Notes: generated by a model not told the origin, from the sequence alone. A DNA stretch of 64,000 nt from Mycolicibacterium celeriflavum (GCF_010731795.1 NZ_AP022591.1:4960001-5024000); one strand, 5' to 3'; shown: positions 26,830 to 34,903, counted from the first letter of the stretch. Translations and numbers: made by a program.

Positions 26830-28088
26830 CGAGCCCGACCGTCCTGCGCGCCGCGCGCTGGGCCGACGTCGAGACCGGCGAGGTGCGTTCGCCGGCCGTG
26901 GTGGTCGTCGAGGGCAACCGCATCTCCGCGGTGAATCCACCCGAACTGCCATCGAATTCGGCGATCGTCGAGCTGGGCGATGTCACGCTGCTGCCCGGCT
27001 TGATGGACATGGAGCTCAATCTGCTCATCGGTGGGCCCGGCGGTCCCGAGGGATTGCCGAGCCCGATGCACGGCGTACAAGACGATCCGGCGTATCGCAC
27101 CCTTCGCGGCGCGGTGAACGCCCGCACCACCCTCGAGGCCGGTTTCACCACGGTGCGCAACCTCGGCCTGATGGTCAAGACCGGCGGCTATCTGCTCGAC
27201 GTCGCTCTGATGCGTGCCATCGACCAGGGGTGGCACGTCGGCCCGCGGATCTATCCGGCCGGTCACGCCGTGACGCCCTACGGCGGGCACCTCGATCCAA
27301 CCGTGTTCCAGCGACTGGCGCCGGGAATCATGCCGCTGTCGGTGGCCGAGGGCATCGCCAACGGCGTGGACGACGTCCGGGCCTGCGTGCGCTATCAGGT
27401 ACGGCACGGCGCCAAGCTGATCAAAGTGTCGGCCTCCGGCGGCGTGATGTCGCACAGCACGGCCCCCGGCGCCCAGCAATACTCCGACGACGAGTTCGCC
27501 GCGATTGCCGACGAGGCTCACCGCGCCGGGGTGCGGGTCGCGGCGCATGCGGTGGGGGACAGCGCAGTTCGCGCCTGCATCAGGGCGGGCATCGACTGCA
27601 TCGAACACGGCTTTCTCGCCAGCGACGAAACCATCCAGCTGATGGCCGACACCCAGACATTCCTGGTCTCGACCACCTACCTGACGCAGGCCATGGCGAT
27701 CGACCGCATCGCGCCGGAGCTGCGTAAGAAGGCCGAAGTGGTGTTCCCCCGGGCGCAGGCCATGCTGCCCAAGGCGATTGCTGCGGGCGTGCGCATCGCC
27801 TGTGGCACTGATGCGCCGGCGATACCTCACGGGGAGAACGCCAAGGAACTCTGCGCGCTGGTCGAGCGGGGTATGACGCCGATGCAGGCGATCCGGGCGG
27901 CGACGGTGACCAGCGCCGAGTTGATCGAGGCCGACGACGAATTAGGACTTCTCGCACCGGGTTACCTCGCCGACATCATCGCCGTGCCCGGCGATCCGTC
28001 CGACGACATCGCGACCACGCTCGATGTTCGGTTCGTGATGAAAGACGGCCAGATCTACAAGCATGACGGGGCTGAGGGCCGTGGCTAG
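26826..28088 (+). CDS. Metal-dependent amidohydrolase family protein
   Basis: This 420-residue protein starts at GTG 26826, overlapping the small-partner stop. It begins with the composite-domain pattern of imidazolonepropionase/prolidase-like amidohydrolases (RAARWADVETGEVRSPAVVVVEGNRI, LLPGLMDMELNL). Metal-site-like residues include His in AAHAVGD, EHGF and the late Asp in ACGTDAP. The usual N-terminal HxH of the family is replaced by MEL (GLMDMELN), so one metal may be lost. It may hydrolyse a cyclic amide, lactone or ester formed after oxygenation. Confidence 0.85.
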   Translation: MTSPTVLRAARWADVETGEVRSPAVVVVEGNRISAVNPPELPSNSAIVELGDVTLLPGLMDMELNLLIGGPGGPEGLPSPMHGVQDDPAYRTLRGAVNARTTLEAGFTTVRNLGLMVKTGGYLLDVALMRAIDQGWHVGPRIYPAGHAVTPYGGHLDPTVFQRLAPGIMPLSVAEGIANGVDDVRACVRYQVRHGAKLIKVSASGGVMSHSTAPGAQQYSDDEFAAIADEAHRAGVRVAAHAVGDSAVRACIRAGIDCIEHGFLASDETIQLMADTQTFLVSTTYLTQAMAIDRIAPELRKKAEVVFPRAQAMLPKAIAAGVRIACGTDAPAIPHGENAKELCALVERGMTPMQAIRAATVTSAELIEADDELGLLAPGYLADIIAVPGDPSDDIATTLDVRFVMKDGQIYKHDGAEGRG

Positions 28089-28563
28089 GGAGACAAATCC
28101 GGAACTTGGTATGGAGCTCGGCGACAACATCCTGTGGCATCTCAAGCAGGCGTGGTACTTCTCGCTCACCGCGGTCAACGACGCGGTCAGCCAGCACGGG
28201 GTCAGCACCGCGCAGATCGGTGTGCTGCGCCAGCTGACCAACGAGCCGGGCCTCTCGGGTGCTGAGCTCGCGCGTCGGCTGCTGATCACGCCGCAAGGTG
28301 TGCAACTCGCGATGAAGGCGCTCGAGCAGCGCGGGTTCGTCGAGCGTAAACCCGATCCACAGCACGCGCGGATCTTGAAGGCCTACCTGACCGAGGAGGG
28401 GCGCAAGGTCGCCACCGCGGTCGTCAGCGACGCGATCGCCGCGCACGAGGCGGTGTTCGGCGTGCTCACCCCTGAAGAGCAGCAGACGTTGCGCGACCTG
28501 TTGGCGCGCGTTGTCGAGAAAGGCACCGGGCACACGCTGGTCGACGACCACATCGGTGACTAG
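28063..28563 (+). CDS. MarR-family transcriptional regulator
   Basis: This 166-residue winged-helix protein contains STAQIGVLRQLTNEPGLSGAELARRL and LLITPQGVQLAMKALEQRGFVERK as the DNA-binding part. The start is uncertain: ATG 28063 overlaps the amidohydrolase end, GTG 28081 is close to a GAGGG, and ATG 28111 also gives a full domain. It is followed by a perfect inverted repeat built from TATCAAG/CTTGATA half-sites and by the 18-bp motif, both likely operator elements. It probably controls the flanking oxygenase units in response to a substrate or metabolite. Confidence 0.87.
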   Translation: MTGLRAVARETNPELGMELGDNILWHLKQAWYFSLTAVNDAVSQHGVSTAQIGVLRQLTNEPGLSGAELARRLLITPQGVQLAMKALEQRGFVERKPDPQHARILKAYLTEEGRKVATAVVSDAIAAHEAVFGVLTPEEQQTLRDLLARVVEKGTGHTLVDDHIGD

Positions 28564-28574
28564 CGGCTGCGCTG

Positions 28575-28602
28575 TTGGTATCAAGCTGCTGCTTGATACC
28601 AA
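28575..28602. promoter_or_regulatory. Perfect 12-bp inverted repeat after MarR gene
   Basis: TTGGTATCAAGC at 28575-28586 and GCTTGATACCAA at 28591-28602 are perfect arms with a 4-base loop. The hairpin could end the MarR transcript, but there is no U-tract. Its TATCAAG/CTTGATA half-sites are the same as in the adjoining 18-bp motif, so operator function for the MarR protein is at least as likely. Confidence 0.6.
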
Positions 28603-28618
28603 TCACAAGTACTTGATA
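28601..28618 (+). promoter_or_regulatory. CAAGTACTTG-type operator plus leaderless-type promoter of reductase operon
   Basis: AATCACAAGTACTTGATA contains the perfect 10-bp palindrome CAAGTACTTG. TACTCT at 28617-28622 is a -10-like hexamer seven bases before ATG 28630. The same motif occurs at 25131-25148 and 14453-14470. The core also resembles, from memory, the KstR2 operator consensus, an alternative to MarR binding. Confidence 0.65.
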
Positions 28619-28629
28619 CTCTGTGGGTG

Positions 28630-29649
28630 ATGTCGGAACAAGCCGTCGAATTCGCGCCACTGCGCATCAAGCGGGTGGTGCACGAAACCAGTGACGCGGT
28701 GTCGCTGGTGCTCGACGTGCCCGCCGATTGCTCGCAGCGGTTCCGGTACAAGGCCGGCCAGTTCCTGACCCTGCGGGTGAAGGTCGCCGGGGACGACCAC
28801 CGGCGCTGCTACTCGATGTCGTCGTCGCCCCACAATGGCGAAGACCTGCAGATCACCGTCAAGCGAGACCCCGGGGGGTTGGTCTCCAACTATCTGAACG
28901 ACACCGCATCCGCCGGCGACGAGATTCACGCCGCGCCACCGGAAGGCCGCTTCGTCCTGGGCGAGGCCGAACGCGACATCGTGGCCTTCGCGGGCGGCAG
29001 CGGTATCACCCCCATCTTCTCGCTGATCGGTTTCGCGCTGGTGAGAACCGACCGGCGCGTCAAGCTGTTCTACGCCAACCGAAGCCGGGACTCGGTGATC
29101 TTCGGCGAGTCGTTGAGCGCCCTCGCCGATGCCAACTCCGAGCGATTGGCGGTGACCCATCACTTCGACGAGGAGAGCGGGGTGGTCCAGCGCGCCGCGG
29201 TCGAGGCGTTCGTCGATTCCGGTCGCGAGATCGACTACTACATCTGCGGTCCCGGACCGTTCATGGACACCGTGGAAGCGACGCTTCTCGAGGCGGGGGT
29301 TCCGCGTGACCGGTTGCACCTCGAGCGGTTTGAGGTCGCGCCGGCGCCCGTAGACGTCGTCGAAGCCACCGAACAGACCGAGGAAGTGATCATCGAACTC
29401 GACCGCAAGACCATCACCGCTCCCTACCGGGCGGGTAACACGTTGCTGCAGACGGCCCGCATCGCGGGGTTGCGGGCGCCGTCGTCGTGCGAAACCGGTT
29501 CATGCGGAACGTGTATGGCGCGGATCGAATCGGGCAGCGCACGGATGCTGAACAACGATGCGCTCGATGACGACGAAGTCGCAGAGGGCTGGGTGCTGAC
29601 GTGCCAGTCCCTGCCGACCAGCCGAACAGTCCACGTGATCTACGAGTAG
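28630..29649 (+). CDS. FAD/[2Fe-2S] oxygenase reductase (KshB/PaaE-like)
   Basis: This 339-residue three-domain reductase has flavin-binding RCYSMSSSP near 59-67, nucleotide-binding GGSGIT at 122-127 and a C-terminal plant-type [2Fe-2S] cluster (Cys287, Cys292, Cys295, Cys325). The order FAD, NAD, ferredoxin matches reductases of 3-ketosteroid 9-alpha-hydroxylase and phenylacetyl-CoA oxygenase. It is the only complete oxygenase reductase of this type in the window and lies between the two Rieske oxygenases, so it probably serves both. ATG 28630 is preferred over GTG 28627 because of the promoter spacing. Confidence 0.93.
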   Translation: MSEQAVEFAPLRIKRVVHETSDAVSLVLDVPADCSQRFRYKAGQFLTLRVKVAGDDHRRCYSMSSSPHNGEDLQITVKRDPGGLVSNYLNDTASAGDEIHAAPPEGRFVLGEAERDIVAFAGGSGITPIFSLIGFALVRTDRRVKLFYANRSRDSVIFGESLSALADANSERLAVTHHFDEESGVVQRAAVEAFVDSGREIDYYICGPGPFMDTVEATLLEAGVPRDRLHLERFEVAPAPVDVVEATEQTEEVIIELDRKTITAPYRAGNTLLQTARIAGLRAPSSCETGSCGTCMARIESGSARMLNNDALDDDEVAEGWVLTCQSLPTSRTVHVIYE

Positions 29650-29674
29650 GGGTGCAGAAGATGAGGCGAAGTCG

Positions 29675-30418
29675 ATGACCCGGGTCGCGGTGGTGACGGG
29701 CGGCGCGTCGGGCATGGGGGAGGCGACCTGCCACGAGCTCGGCAGGCGGGGGCACAAGGTCGCGGTGCTCGATCTCAACGGCGATGCGGCGCAACGGGTC
29801 GCCGAAGATCTGCGCGCCCAAGGCGTCCCAGCGCTCGGCGTTGCGGCCGATGTCTGCGACCGCCAGGCGGTGGAGGAGGCCTTCGCCAAGGTACGAACCG
29901 AGTTGGGGCCGGTGCACATCCTGGTCACCAGCGCAGGTGCGGTGGACTTCGCGCCGTTCACCGAGATCACCGTGCAGGCTTGGCAACGGCTGGTCGATGT
30001 GAACCTCACCGGAACGTTTCACTGCTGCCAGGTGGCGGTGCCCGACATGCTCGAAGCGGGCTGGGGCCGCATCGTGATGATCTCGTCGTCGAGCGCCCAG
30101 CGCGGTTCACCCGGAATGGCCCATTACGCCGCGTCCAAGGGTGCGTTGCTGTCCCTGACCAGATCGCTTGCCCGCGAATACGGTCCGGCGGGCATCACGG
30201 TCAACAACATTCCACCGTCGGCCATCGAGACGCCGATGCAACACCAGTCTCAGGCCGCCGGCCACCTTCCGCCCAACGAGCAGATGGCGGCAAGCGTTCC
30301 GCTGGGACATCTCGGCACCGGTGAGGACATCGCCGCGGCCGTCGGGTTCCTGTGCTCAGAGGAGGCCGGCTTCATCACCGGTCAGACTCTGGGCGTCAAC
30401 GGCGGATCGGTGATGTGA
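29675..30418 (+). CDS. SDR-family oxidoreductase
   Basis: This 247-residue classical SDR has TGGASGMG at 8-15, Asp33 (NAD preference), Ser about 138, Tyr151 and Lys155 (AHYAASK). The usual NNAG motif reads TSAG at 85-88. It lies between the reductase and Rieske copy 2, so dehydrogenation of a cis-diol or alcohol product of a Rieske oxygenase is a reasonable inference. It is similar to the frameshifted SDR at 62297-62991, especially in MLEAGWGRIV and the ITGQTLGVNGG tail. Confidence 0.92.
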   Translation: MTRVAVVTGGASGMGEATCHELGRRGHKVAVLDLNGDAAQRVAEDLRAQGVPALGVAADVCDRQAVEEAFAKVRTELGPVHILVTSAGAVDFAPFTEITVQAWQRLVDVNLTGTFHCCQVAVPDMLEAGWGRIVMISSSSAQRGSPGMAHYAASKGALLSLTRSLAREYGPAGITVNNIPPSAIETPMQHQSQAAGHLPPNEQMAASVPLGHLGTGEDIAAAVGFLCSEEAGFITGQTLGVNGGSVM

Positions 30419-30448
30419 TGAGAGTTCAACCACGACAGGGAGGTTCGC

Positions 30449-31708
30449 ATGGCGAAGTGGCCTAAGCCGGCGGAGGGCAGCTGGACTGAGCACTATCCGG
30501 ACCTGGGTACCGGGCCGATCTCGTTCCGCGATTCCATCTCCCCCGAGTTCTACGAACTCGAATGTGAAGCGGTTTTCAAGCGGGCCTGGCTCAATGTGGG
30601 CCGGGTGGAGGATGTGCCGCGGGTCGGCAGCTACTTCACCAAAGAGATCGACGCCGCGCGGACGTCGGTGATCGTCGTCAAGGGCAAGGACCAGCAGATC
30701 CGTGCTTTCTACAACGTCTGTCGGCACCGCGGGAACAAGCTGGTGTGGAACGACTTTCCCAACGAGGAGGTCAAGGGCACCTGTCGCCAGTTCACCTGCA
30801 AGTACCACGGGTGGCGCTACGACCTCAAGGGCGATCTCACCTTCGTCCAGCAGGAAGGGGAGTTCTTCGGCCTGGACACCTCGCAGTACGGGTTGAAGCC
30901 GGTGCACTGCGACGTGTGGAACGGCTTCATCTTCATCAACTTCGACCCCGAACCGCGACAGAGCCTTCGCGAGTTCCTCGGTCCGATGATCACCGCGCTC
31001 GACGACTACCCGTTCGACCTGATGACCGAACGCTACGAATTCGAAGCGCACAACAACAGCAACTGGAAGATTTTCGCCGACGCGTTCCAGGAGTACTACC
31101 ACGTGCCGTCGCTGCACTCGCAACAGGTGCCCAGTGCGGTGCGGCAACCGAATGCGACGTTCGAGTGCGGGCATTTTCAGATCGACGGCCCGCATCGCCT
31201 GGTGTCCACGGCCGGCACCCGACGGTGGCTGCTCGATCCCGAGTACATGTACCCGGTCGAAAGGGTCACGCGCAGTGGGCTCGTCGGCCCATGGCGGACC
31301 CCGGAGACCCACCAGTCTGCCGGTCTGAACCCGGGCGGAATCGAACCGTGGGGCATCTCCAACTTCCAGATCTTTCCGAATCTGGAGATCCTCATCTACC
31401 ACGGCTGGTACCTGCTGTACCGGTACTGGCCGACGTCGCACAACACGCACAAGTTCGAGGCGTACAACGCTTTTCACCCAGCGCGCAATGTGCGCGAGCG
31501 CATCGAACATGAGGTCGCCTCGGTGGTGCTCAAGGAGTTCGCGCTGCAGGACGCCGGGATGCTCGGCGGAACGCAGGCGGCGTTGGAGTACGACGTGGTC
31601 GACGACTATCCGCTGTCCGATCAGGAGATCCTGGTGCGTCATCTACACCACGAAGCGGTCAAATGGGTCGAGGAGTACAAGGCCGAGCGCGCTCCGGTGG
31701 GGGTGTGA
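30449..31708 (+). CDS. Rieske non-heme iron oxygenase, alpha subunit (copy 2)
   Basis: This 419-residue paralogue of the protein at 25221 has the same N-terminal layout (SWTEHYPDLG), Rieske ligands Cys91, His93, Cys117 and His120, and the same 23-residue gap. The iron site is EYYHVPSLH. A GGGAGG site precedes ATG 30449. It is followed after two bases by a second small partner. The two oxygenases probably act on related substrates or on successive positions of one substrate. Confidence 0.92.
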   Translation: MAKWPKPAEGSWTEHYPDLGTGPISFRDSISPEFYELECEAVFKRAWLNVGRVEDVPRVGSYFTKEIDAARTSVIVVKGKDQQIRAFYNVCRHRGNKLVWNDFPNEEVKGTCRQFTCKYHGWRYDLKGDLTFVQQEGEFFGLDTSQYGLKPVHCDVWNGFIFINFDPEPRQSLREFLGPMITALDDYPFDLMTERYEFEAHNNSNWKIFADAFQEYYHVPSLHSQQVPSAVRQPNATFECGHFQIDGPHRLVSTAGTRRWLLDPEYMYPVERVTRSGLVGPWRTPETHQSAGLNPGGIEPWGISNFQIFPNLEILIYHGWYLLYRYWPTSHNTHKFEAYNAFHPARNVRERIEHEVASVVLKEFALQDAGMLGGTQAALEYDVVDDYPLSDQEILVRHLHHEAVKWVEEYKAERAPVGV

Positions 31709-31710
31709 CC

Positions 31711-32046
31711 ATGGCCGAGGCCAAACTGCCCAGCGCGTTCGCCGAGTTCGAGCAGTTCGCCGAGAAGTGGTGTCTGGCAACCGAACCCGAACGGTGGGAA
31801 GCGCGTATGTCGACGCCGATGCCGGAGATCCGGGAGTTCTACGACGCGTTCTCGCCCCGCTTCGAGGAGGCGATCGACTACTGCGACAAGTTCCCGCTCG
31901 ACGATGTTCCCGACGACGCGCTGAATCTGTTGCACCTCATCTACTCGATGATCATGGTCTCGATGGCCGTCGAGATCTTCGGTACCCAGAAACCCGCCGA
32001 CTCCGCTGACGCCGTGATGAACCGCGTCAGCGCGCCGGTGCCGTGA
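31711..32046 (+). CDS. Small unknown partner of Rieske oxygenase (copy 2)
   Basis: The 111-residue paralogue of the protein at 26488 is also directly after a Rieske gene. It keeps WCLATEPER, the FYDA segment and the YCDKFPLDDVP block with the LNLLHLIYSMI helix. The C-terminus SAPVP resembles the SEPVP end of copy 1, suggesting a functional tail. ATG 31711 is chosen because the two-base gap matches copy 1. The family is unknown to me. Confidence 0.85.
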   Translation: MAEAKLPSAFAEFEQFAEKWCLATEPERWEARMSTPMPEIREFYDAFSPRFEEAIDYCDKFPLDDVPDDALNLLHLIYSMIMVSMAVEIFGTQKPADSADAVMNRVSAPVP

Positions 32047-32065
32047 CGGACAGGACGAAACGACC

Positions 32066-32911
32066 ATGACTGTGCTGATGATCAACAAGCTCACGGCATC
32101 CGTCGGCGCCGAGGTGCTCGGGCTGGATTCCGACGCCCTGGCAGGAGACGACGCGCTCGGCGCCGCCATCCTTGACGCGCTGGAAGACAACGGCGTGCTC
32201 GTGTTTCCGGGTCTCGGCCTGACACCCGAGGCGCAGGTGGCGTTCTGCCGGCGACTCGGCGAGATCGACCATTCGTCCGACGGTCACCATCCGGTTGCGG
32301 GCATCTATCCGGTGACGCTCGACAAATCGAAGAACTCGTCCGCGGCTTACCTGCGGGCCACCTTCGACTGGCACATCGACGGTTGCACGCCGACCAACGG
32401 CGAGTGCCCGCAGAAGGCGACTGTGCTTTCCGCCAAGCAGGTGGCCGAGAGCGGCGGTGAGACGGAGTTCGCCAACTCCTATGCGGCCTACGAGGCGTTC
32501 AGCGACGAGGAGAAGGAACGCTTCGGAGCGCTGCGGGTGGTTCATTCGCTCGAGGCGTCGCAGCGTCGCGTCACGCCGGATCCATCGCCGGAGCTGGTGG
32601 CCAGGTGGCGTTCGCGACCCACCCACGAGCATCCGCTGGTGTGGACGCACCGCAGCGGTCGCAAATCGCTGGTGCTGGGTGCTTCGGCGGACTACGTCGT
32701 CGGCATGGATCTCGACGATGGTAGGGCGCTGCTTGCCGACCTGCTCGACCGTGCCACCCGGCCGGACCTGGTGTACAGCCACCGGTGGTCTGTCGGCGAC
32801 ACGGTCATCTGGGACAACAACGGTGTACTGCACCGCGCGGCGCCGTACGACCCTGATTCGCCGCGCGAGATGCTGCGCACGACGGTGCTCGGCGACGAGC
32901 CGATCCAATAA
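32066..32911 (+). CDS. TauD/TfdA-family Fe(II)/2-oxoglutarate dioxygenase
   Basis: This 281-residue protein has the iron-binding HxD at His103/Asp105 (FDWHIDG), distal His256 (NNGVLHRAAPYD) and 2-oxoglutarate-binding arginines near 267-271. It starts 19 bases after the small-partner gene. Such enzymes hydroxylate unactivated carbons or cleave ether and sulfonate bonds; the substrate is unknown. It adds a third type of oxygenase to the region. Confidence 0.9.
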   Translation: MTVLMINKLTASVGAEVLGLDSDALAGDDALGAAILDALEDNGVLVFPGLGLTPEAQVAFCRRLGEIDHSSDGHHPVAGIYPVTLDKSKNSSAAYLRATFDWHIDGCTPTNGECPQKATVLSAKQVAESGGETEFANSYAAYEAFSDEEKERFGALRVVHSLEASQRRVTPDPSPELVARWRSRPTHEHPLVWTHRSGRKSLVLGASADYVVGMDLDDGRALLADLLDRATRPDLVYSHRWSVGDTVIWDNNGVLHRAAPYDPDSPREMLRTTVLGDEPIQ

Positions 32912-32981
32912 CTGCTGAGCGGCTGCACAGCACCGGTCGTTGACGCTGGCAGTGCCGTATGGAAATCTGATACCCCGATAT

Positions 32982-32996
32982 GAGAATCACGTTCTC
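32982..32996. promoter_or_regulatory. GAGAA-N5-TTCTC palindrome upstream of P450
   Basis: GAGAATCACGTTCTC lies 30 bases before the P450 start, in the only sizeable gap (115 bases) within the oxygenase series. A similar 15-mer occurs at 49834 and a degenerate one at 63037, each in a promoter region. Confidence 0.55.
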
Positions 32997-33026
32997 TGCT
33001 GCTGAGATCGTTGAAACGGAGGGCCC

Positions 33027-34325
33027 ATGACGGAGGACCTGACCTCGGTCGACTTCTTCCGGGACGGCCGTCTGACCGACGACCCGTACCCGTTCTACGC
33101 GGCACTTCGCGACAAGTGCCCGGTCAGCCGTGAGGACCACTACGGCGTGACGATGGTGACGGGTTGGCAGGAGGCCGTCGACGTCTACAACGACGCCGAG
33201 ACGTTCTCGTCGTGCATCTCGGTGACGGGCCCGTTCCCCGGCTTTCCGGTCCCGCTCGACGGCTTGCGGGACGGTGACATCACCGAGTTGATCATCGAGC
33301 ACCGCGACGAGATCCCGTTCAGCGACCAGTTGCCGACGCTGGACCCGCCGACGCACACCAATCACCGCGCCCTGCTGATGCGGCTGATCACGCCCAAGCG
33401 CCTCAAGGAGAACGAGGACGCGATGTGGGCGCTGGCCGACGACATCCTCGATGAGTTCCTGGCTCCGGGTGAGGGCGAGTTCATCAAAGGCTTCGCCGGG
33501 CCGTTCACGTTGCGCGTCATCGCCGATCTGCTCGGCGTCCCCGACGAGGACCGCCCCGAGCTGCTCGAGCGGCTCGCCCGCGGCACCCACGGCGGCGGGC
33601 TCGGCAACGCCGAGAAGACGCTCACCAAGACGCCACTGGAATACCTCTACGAGGTGTTCGCCGAGTACGTCGAGGATCGTCGTCGTGAGCCACGTGAGGA
33701 CGTGCTGACCGGGCTGGCGACGGCCACGTTCCCCGACGGGACGATGCCCGAGGTGGCCGACGTCGTGCGCGTGGCGACCAACGTGTTCTCCGCCGGGCAG
33801 GAGACCACGGTGCGGCTGTTGTCGACGGCGCTGAAGGTGATGGGCGACAACCCCGATATCCAACGCAAGTTGCGCGAGGACCGCAGCCTGCTGCCGAATT
33901 TCATCGAGGAGTGCCTGCGCATCGAAAGCCCGGTCAAGGGGGACTTCCGGCTGTCGCGGGTCCCGACGAACATCGGCGAGCAGGCGCTCGGCGCGGGCTG
34001 CACGGTGATGGTGATCAACGGGGCCGCCAACCGCGACCCGCGCCGCTTCGAAGATCCCGACACGTTCGATCCCGAGCGCAAGAACGCCCGTCAGCATCTG
34101 GCGTTCGGCCGCGGCATCCACAGCTGTCCCGGTGCGCCGCTGGCCCGCGCCGAAACGCGTGTCGGGCTGGAGCGACTGCTGGACCGCACGACCGACATCC
34201 GGATCAGCGAAAAGCATCACGGCCCTGCCGGTTCGCGTCGTTACTCCTACATTCCGACGTACATCTTGCGTGGTCTGACCGAGCTGCATCTGGAGTTCGA
34301 TCTCGTCGACGGTGATGGCCGATGA
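33027..34325 (+). CDS. Cytochrome P450
   Basis: This 432-residue P450 has the I-helix AGQETT, the ExxR region and the heme-binding FGRGIHSCPGAPLAR with Cys367 as thiolate ligand. Its stop overlaps the start of a ferredoxin gene, its probable electron donor. The promoter palindrome and gap upstream suggest it begins its own transcript. I do not assign a CYP family. It should hydroxylate a hydrophobic substrate. Confidence 0.94.
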   Translation: MTEDLTSVDFFRDGRLTDDPYPFYAALRDKCPVSREDHYGVTMVTGWQEAVDVYNDAETFSSCISVTGPFPGFPVPLDGLRDGDITELIIEHRDEIPFSDQLPTLDPPTHTNHRALLMRLITPKRLKENEDAMWALADDILDEFLAPGEGEFIKGFAGPFTLRVIADLLGVPDEDRPELLERLARGTHGGGLGNAEKTLTKTPLEYLYEVFAEYVEDRRREPREDVLTGLATATFPDGTMPEVADVVRVATNVFSAGQETTVRLLSTALKVMGDNPDIQRKLREDRSLLPNFIEECLRIESPVKGDFRLSRVPTNIGEQALGAGCTVMVINGAANRDPRRFEDPDTFDPERKNARQHLAFGRGIHSCPGAPLARAETRVGLERLLDRTTDIRISEKHHGPAGSRRYSYIPTYILRGLTELHLEFDLVDGDGR

Positions 34326-34513
34326 AGGTCACCGTCGACGAAGACCGCTGCGCGGGGCACGGCATGTGCCTGACGTTGTGTCCCGAGGTGTTCGAGATGA
34401 CCGACGACGGCTGGGCGGTCGCCGATCCCGGCGACGTGCCTGTCGGCCTGGAGGATGCCGCGCGCGACGCCATCCAGAACTGTCCCGAGCAAGCGATCCG
34501 CGAAATCGACTGA
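34322..34513 (+). CDS. P450-type ferredoxin with four cysteines
   Basis: This 63-residue ferredoxin overlaps the P450 stop. The cluster motif reads CAGHGMCLTLCP and a later Cys-Pro pair (NCPEQA). Most P450 ferredoxins of this type have three cysteines, with His at the variable place and Ala or Thr before Pro; here the extra Cys before Pro could allow a [4Fe-4S] cluster. It should pass electrons to the P450 at 33027. Confidence 0.9.
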   Translation: MKVTVDEDRCAGHGMCLTLCPEVFEMTDDGWAVADPGDVPVGLEDAARDAIQNCPEQAIREID

Positions 34514-34529
34514 CCACGAAGGAGTTTCA

Positions 34530-34817
34530 GTGCCCAAGGCGTACATCCTCATCACCGAGGACGTGAAGGACCCAGCTGGCATGGCCGAGTACGCCAAGCT
34601 GGCGGGCAAGGCGATGGCCGGCTCCACGCTGCTGTCGTTCGACCAGAAGCCCGAGTTGCTCGAGGGCGAGTGGCACGGCACGCAGACCGTGTTGCTGGAG
34701 TTCGAGTCGGAAGAGGCGGCCCGCGAGTGGTACAACTCCGACACCTATCAGGAGGCCGCCAAGTTACGGCAGGCCGCCGCCGACTGCAACGGCGTCATCC
34801 TGCACGGCCTCGGCTGA
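34530..34817 (+). CDS. DUF1330-family protein
   Basis: This 95-residue protein starts at GTG 34530 behind a GAAGGAG site. It reads VPKAYILITEDVKDPAGMAEYAKLA in its first part and FESEEAAREWYNSDTYQEAAKLR later, the normal DUF1330 dimeric alpha-beta-barrel pattern. Function in this family is not settled. It ends the oxygenase operon, just before a strong hairpin and the IS481 element. Confidence 0.88.
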   Translation: MPKAYILITEDVKDPAGMAEYAKLAGKAMAGSTLLSFDQKPELLEGEWHGTQTVLLEFESEEAAREWYNSDTYQEAAKLRQAAADCNGVILHGLG

Positions 34818-34831
34818 TACCTTTCCCCAAA

Positions 34832-34878
34832 CCGACGTATTGGCGGAAAAGTACGAGCAAAAACCGCCAAAACGTCGG
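34832..34878. terminator. Long stem-loop terminator after DUF1330 gene
   Basis: CCGACGTATTGGCGG (34832-34846) pairs with CCGCCAAAACGTCGG (34864-34878) with a single mismatch over 15 bases and a 17-base loop. It lies 14 bases after the DUF1330 stop, between convergent genes. There is no U-tract, which is common for mycobacterial terminators. Confidence 0.65.
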
Positions 34879-34903
34879 TCTCGGCGCAGCGGTGATCCGC
34901 TGC

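Noticed and set aside
28601..28618. Firm assignment of the motif to KstR2
   Set aside because: The palindromic core is similar, but the outer consensus bases do not all match and no KstR2 gene is in the window, so it is listed only as an alternative.
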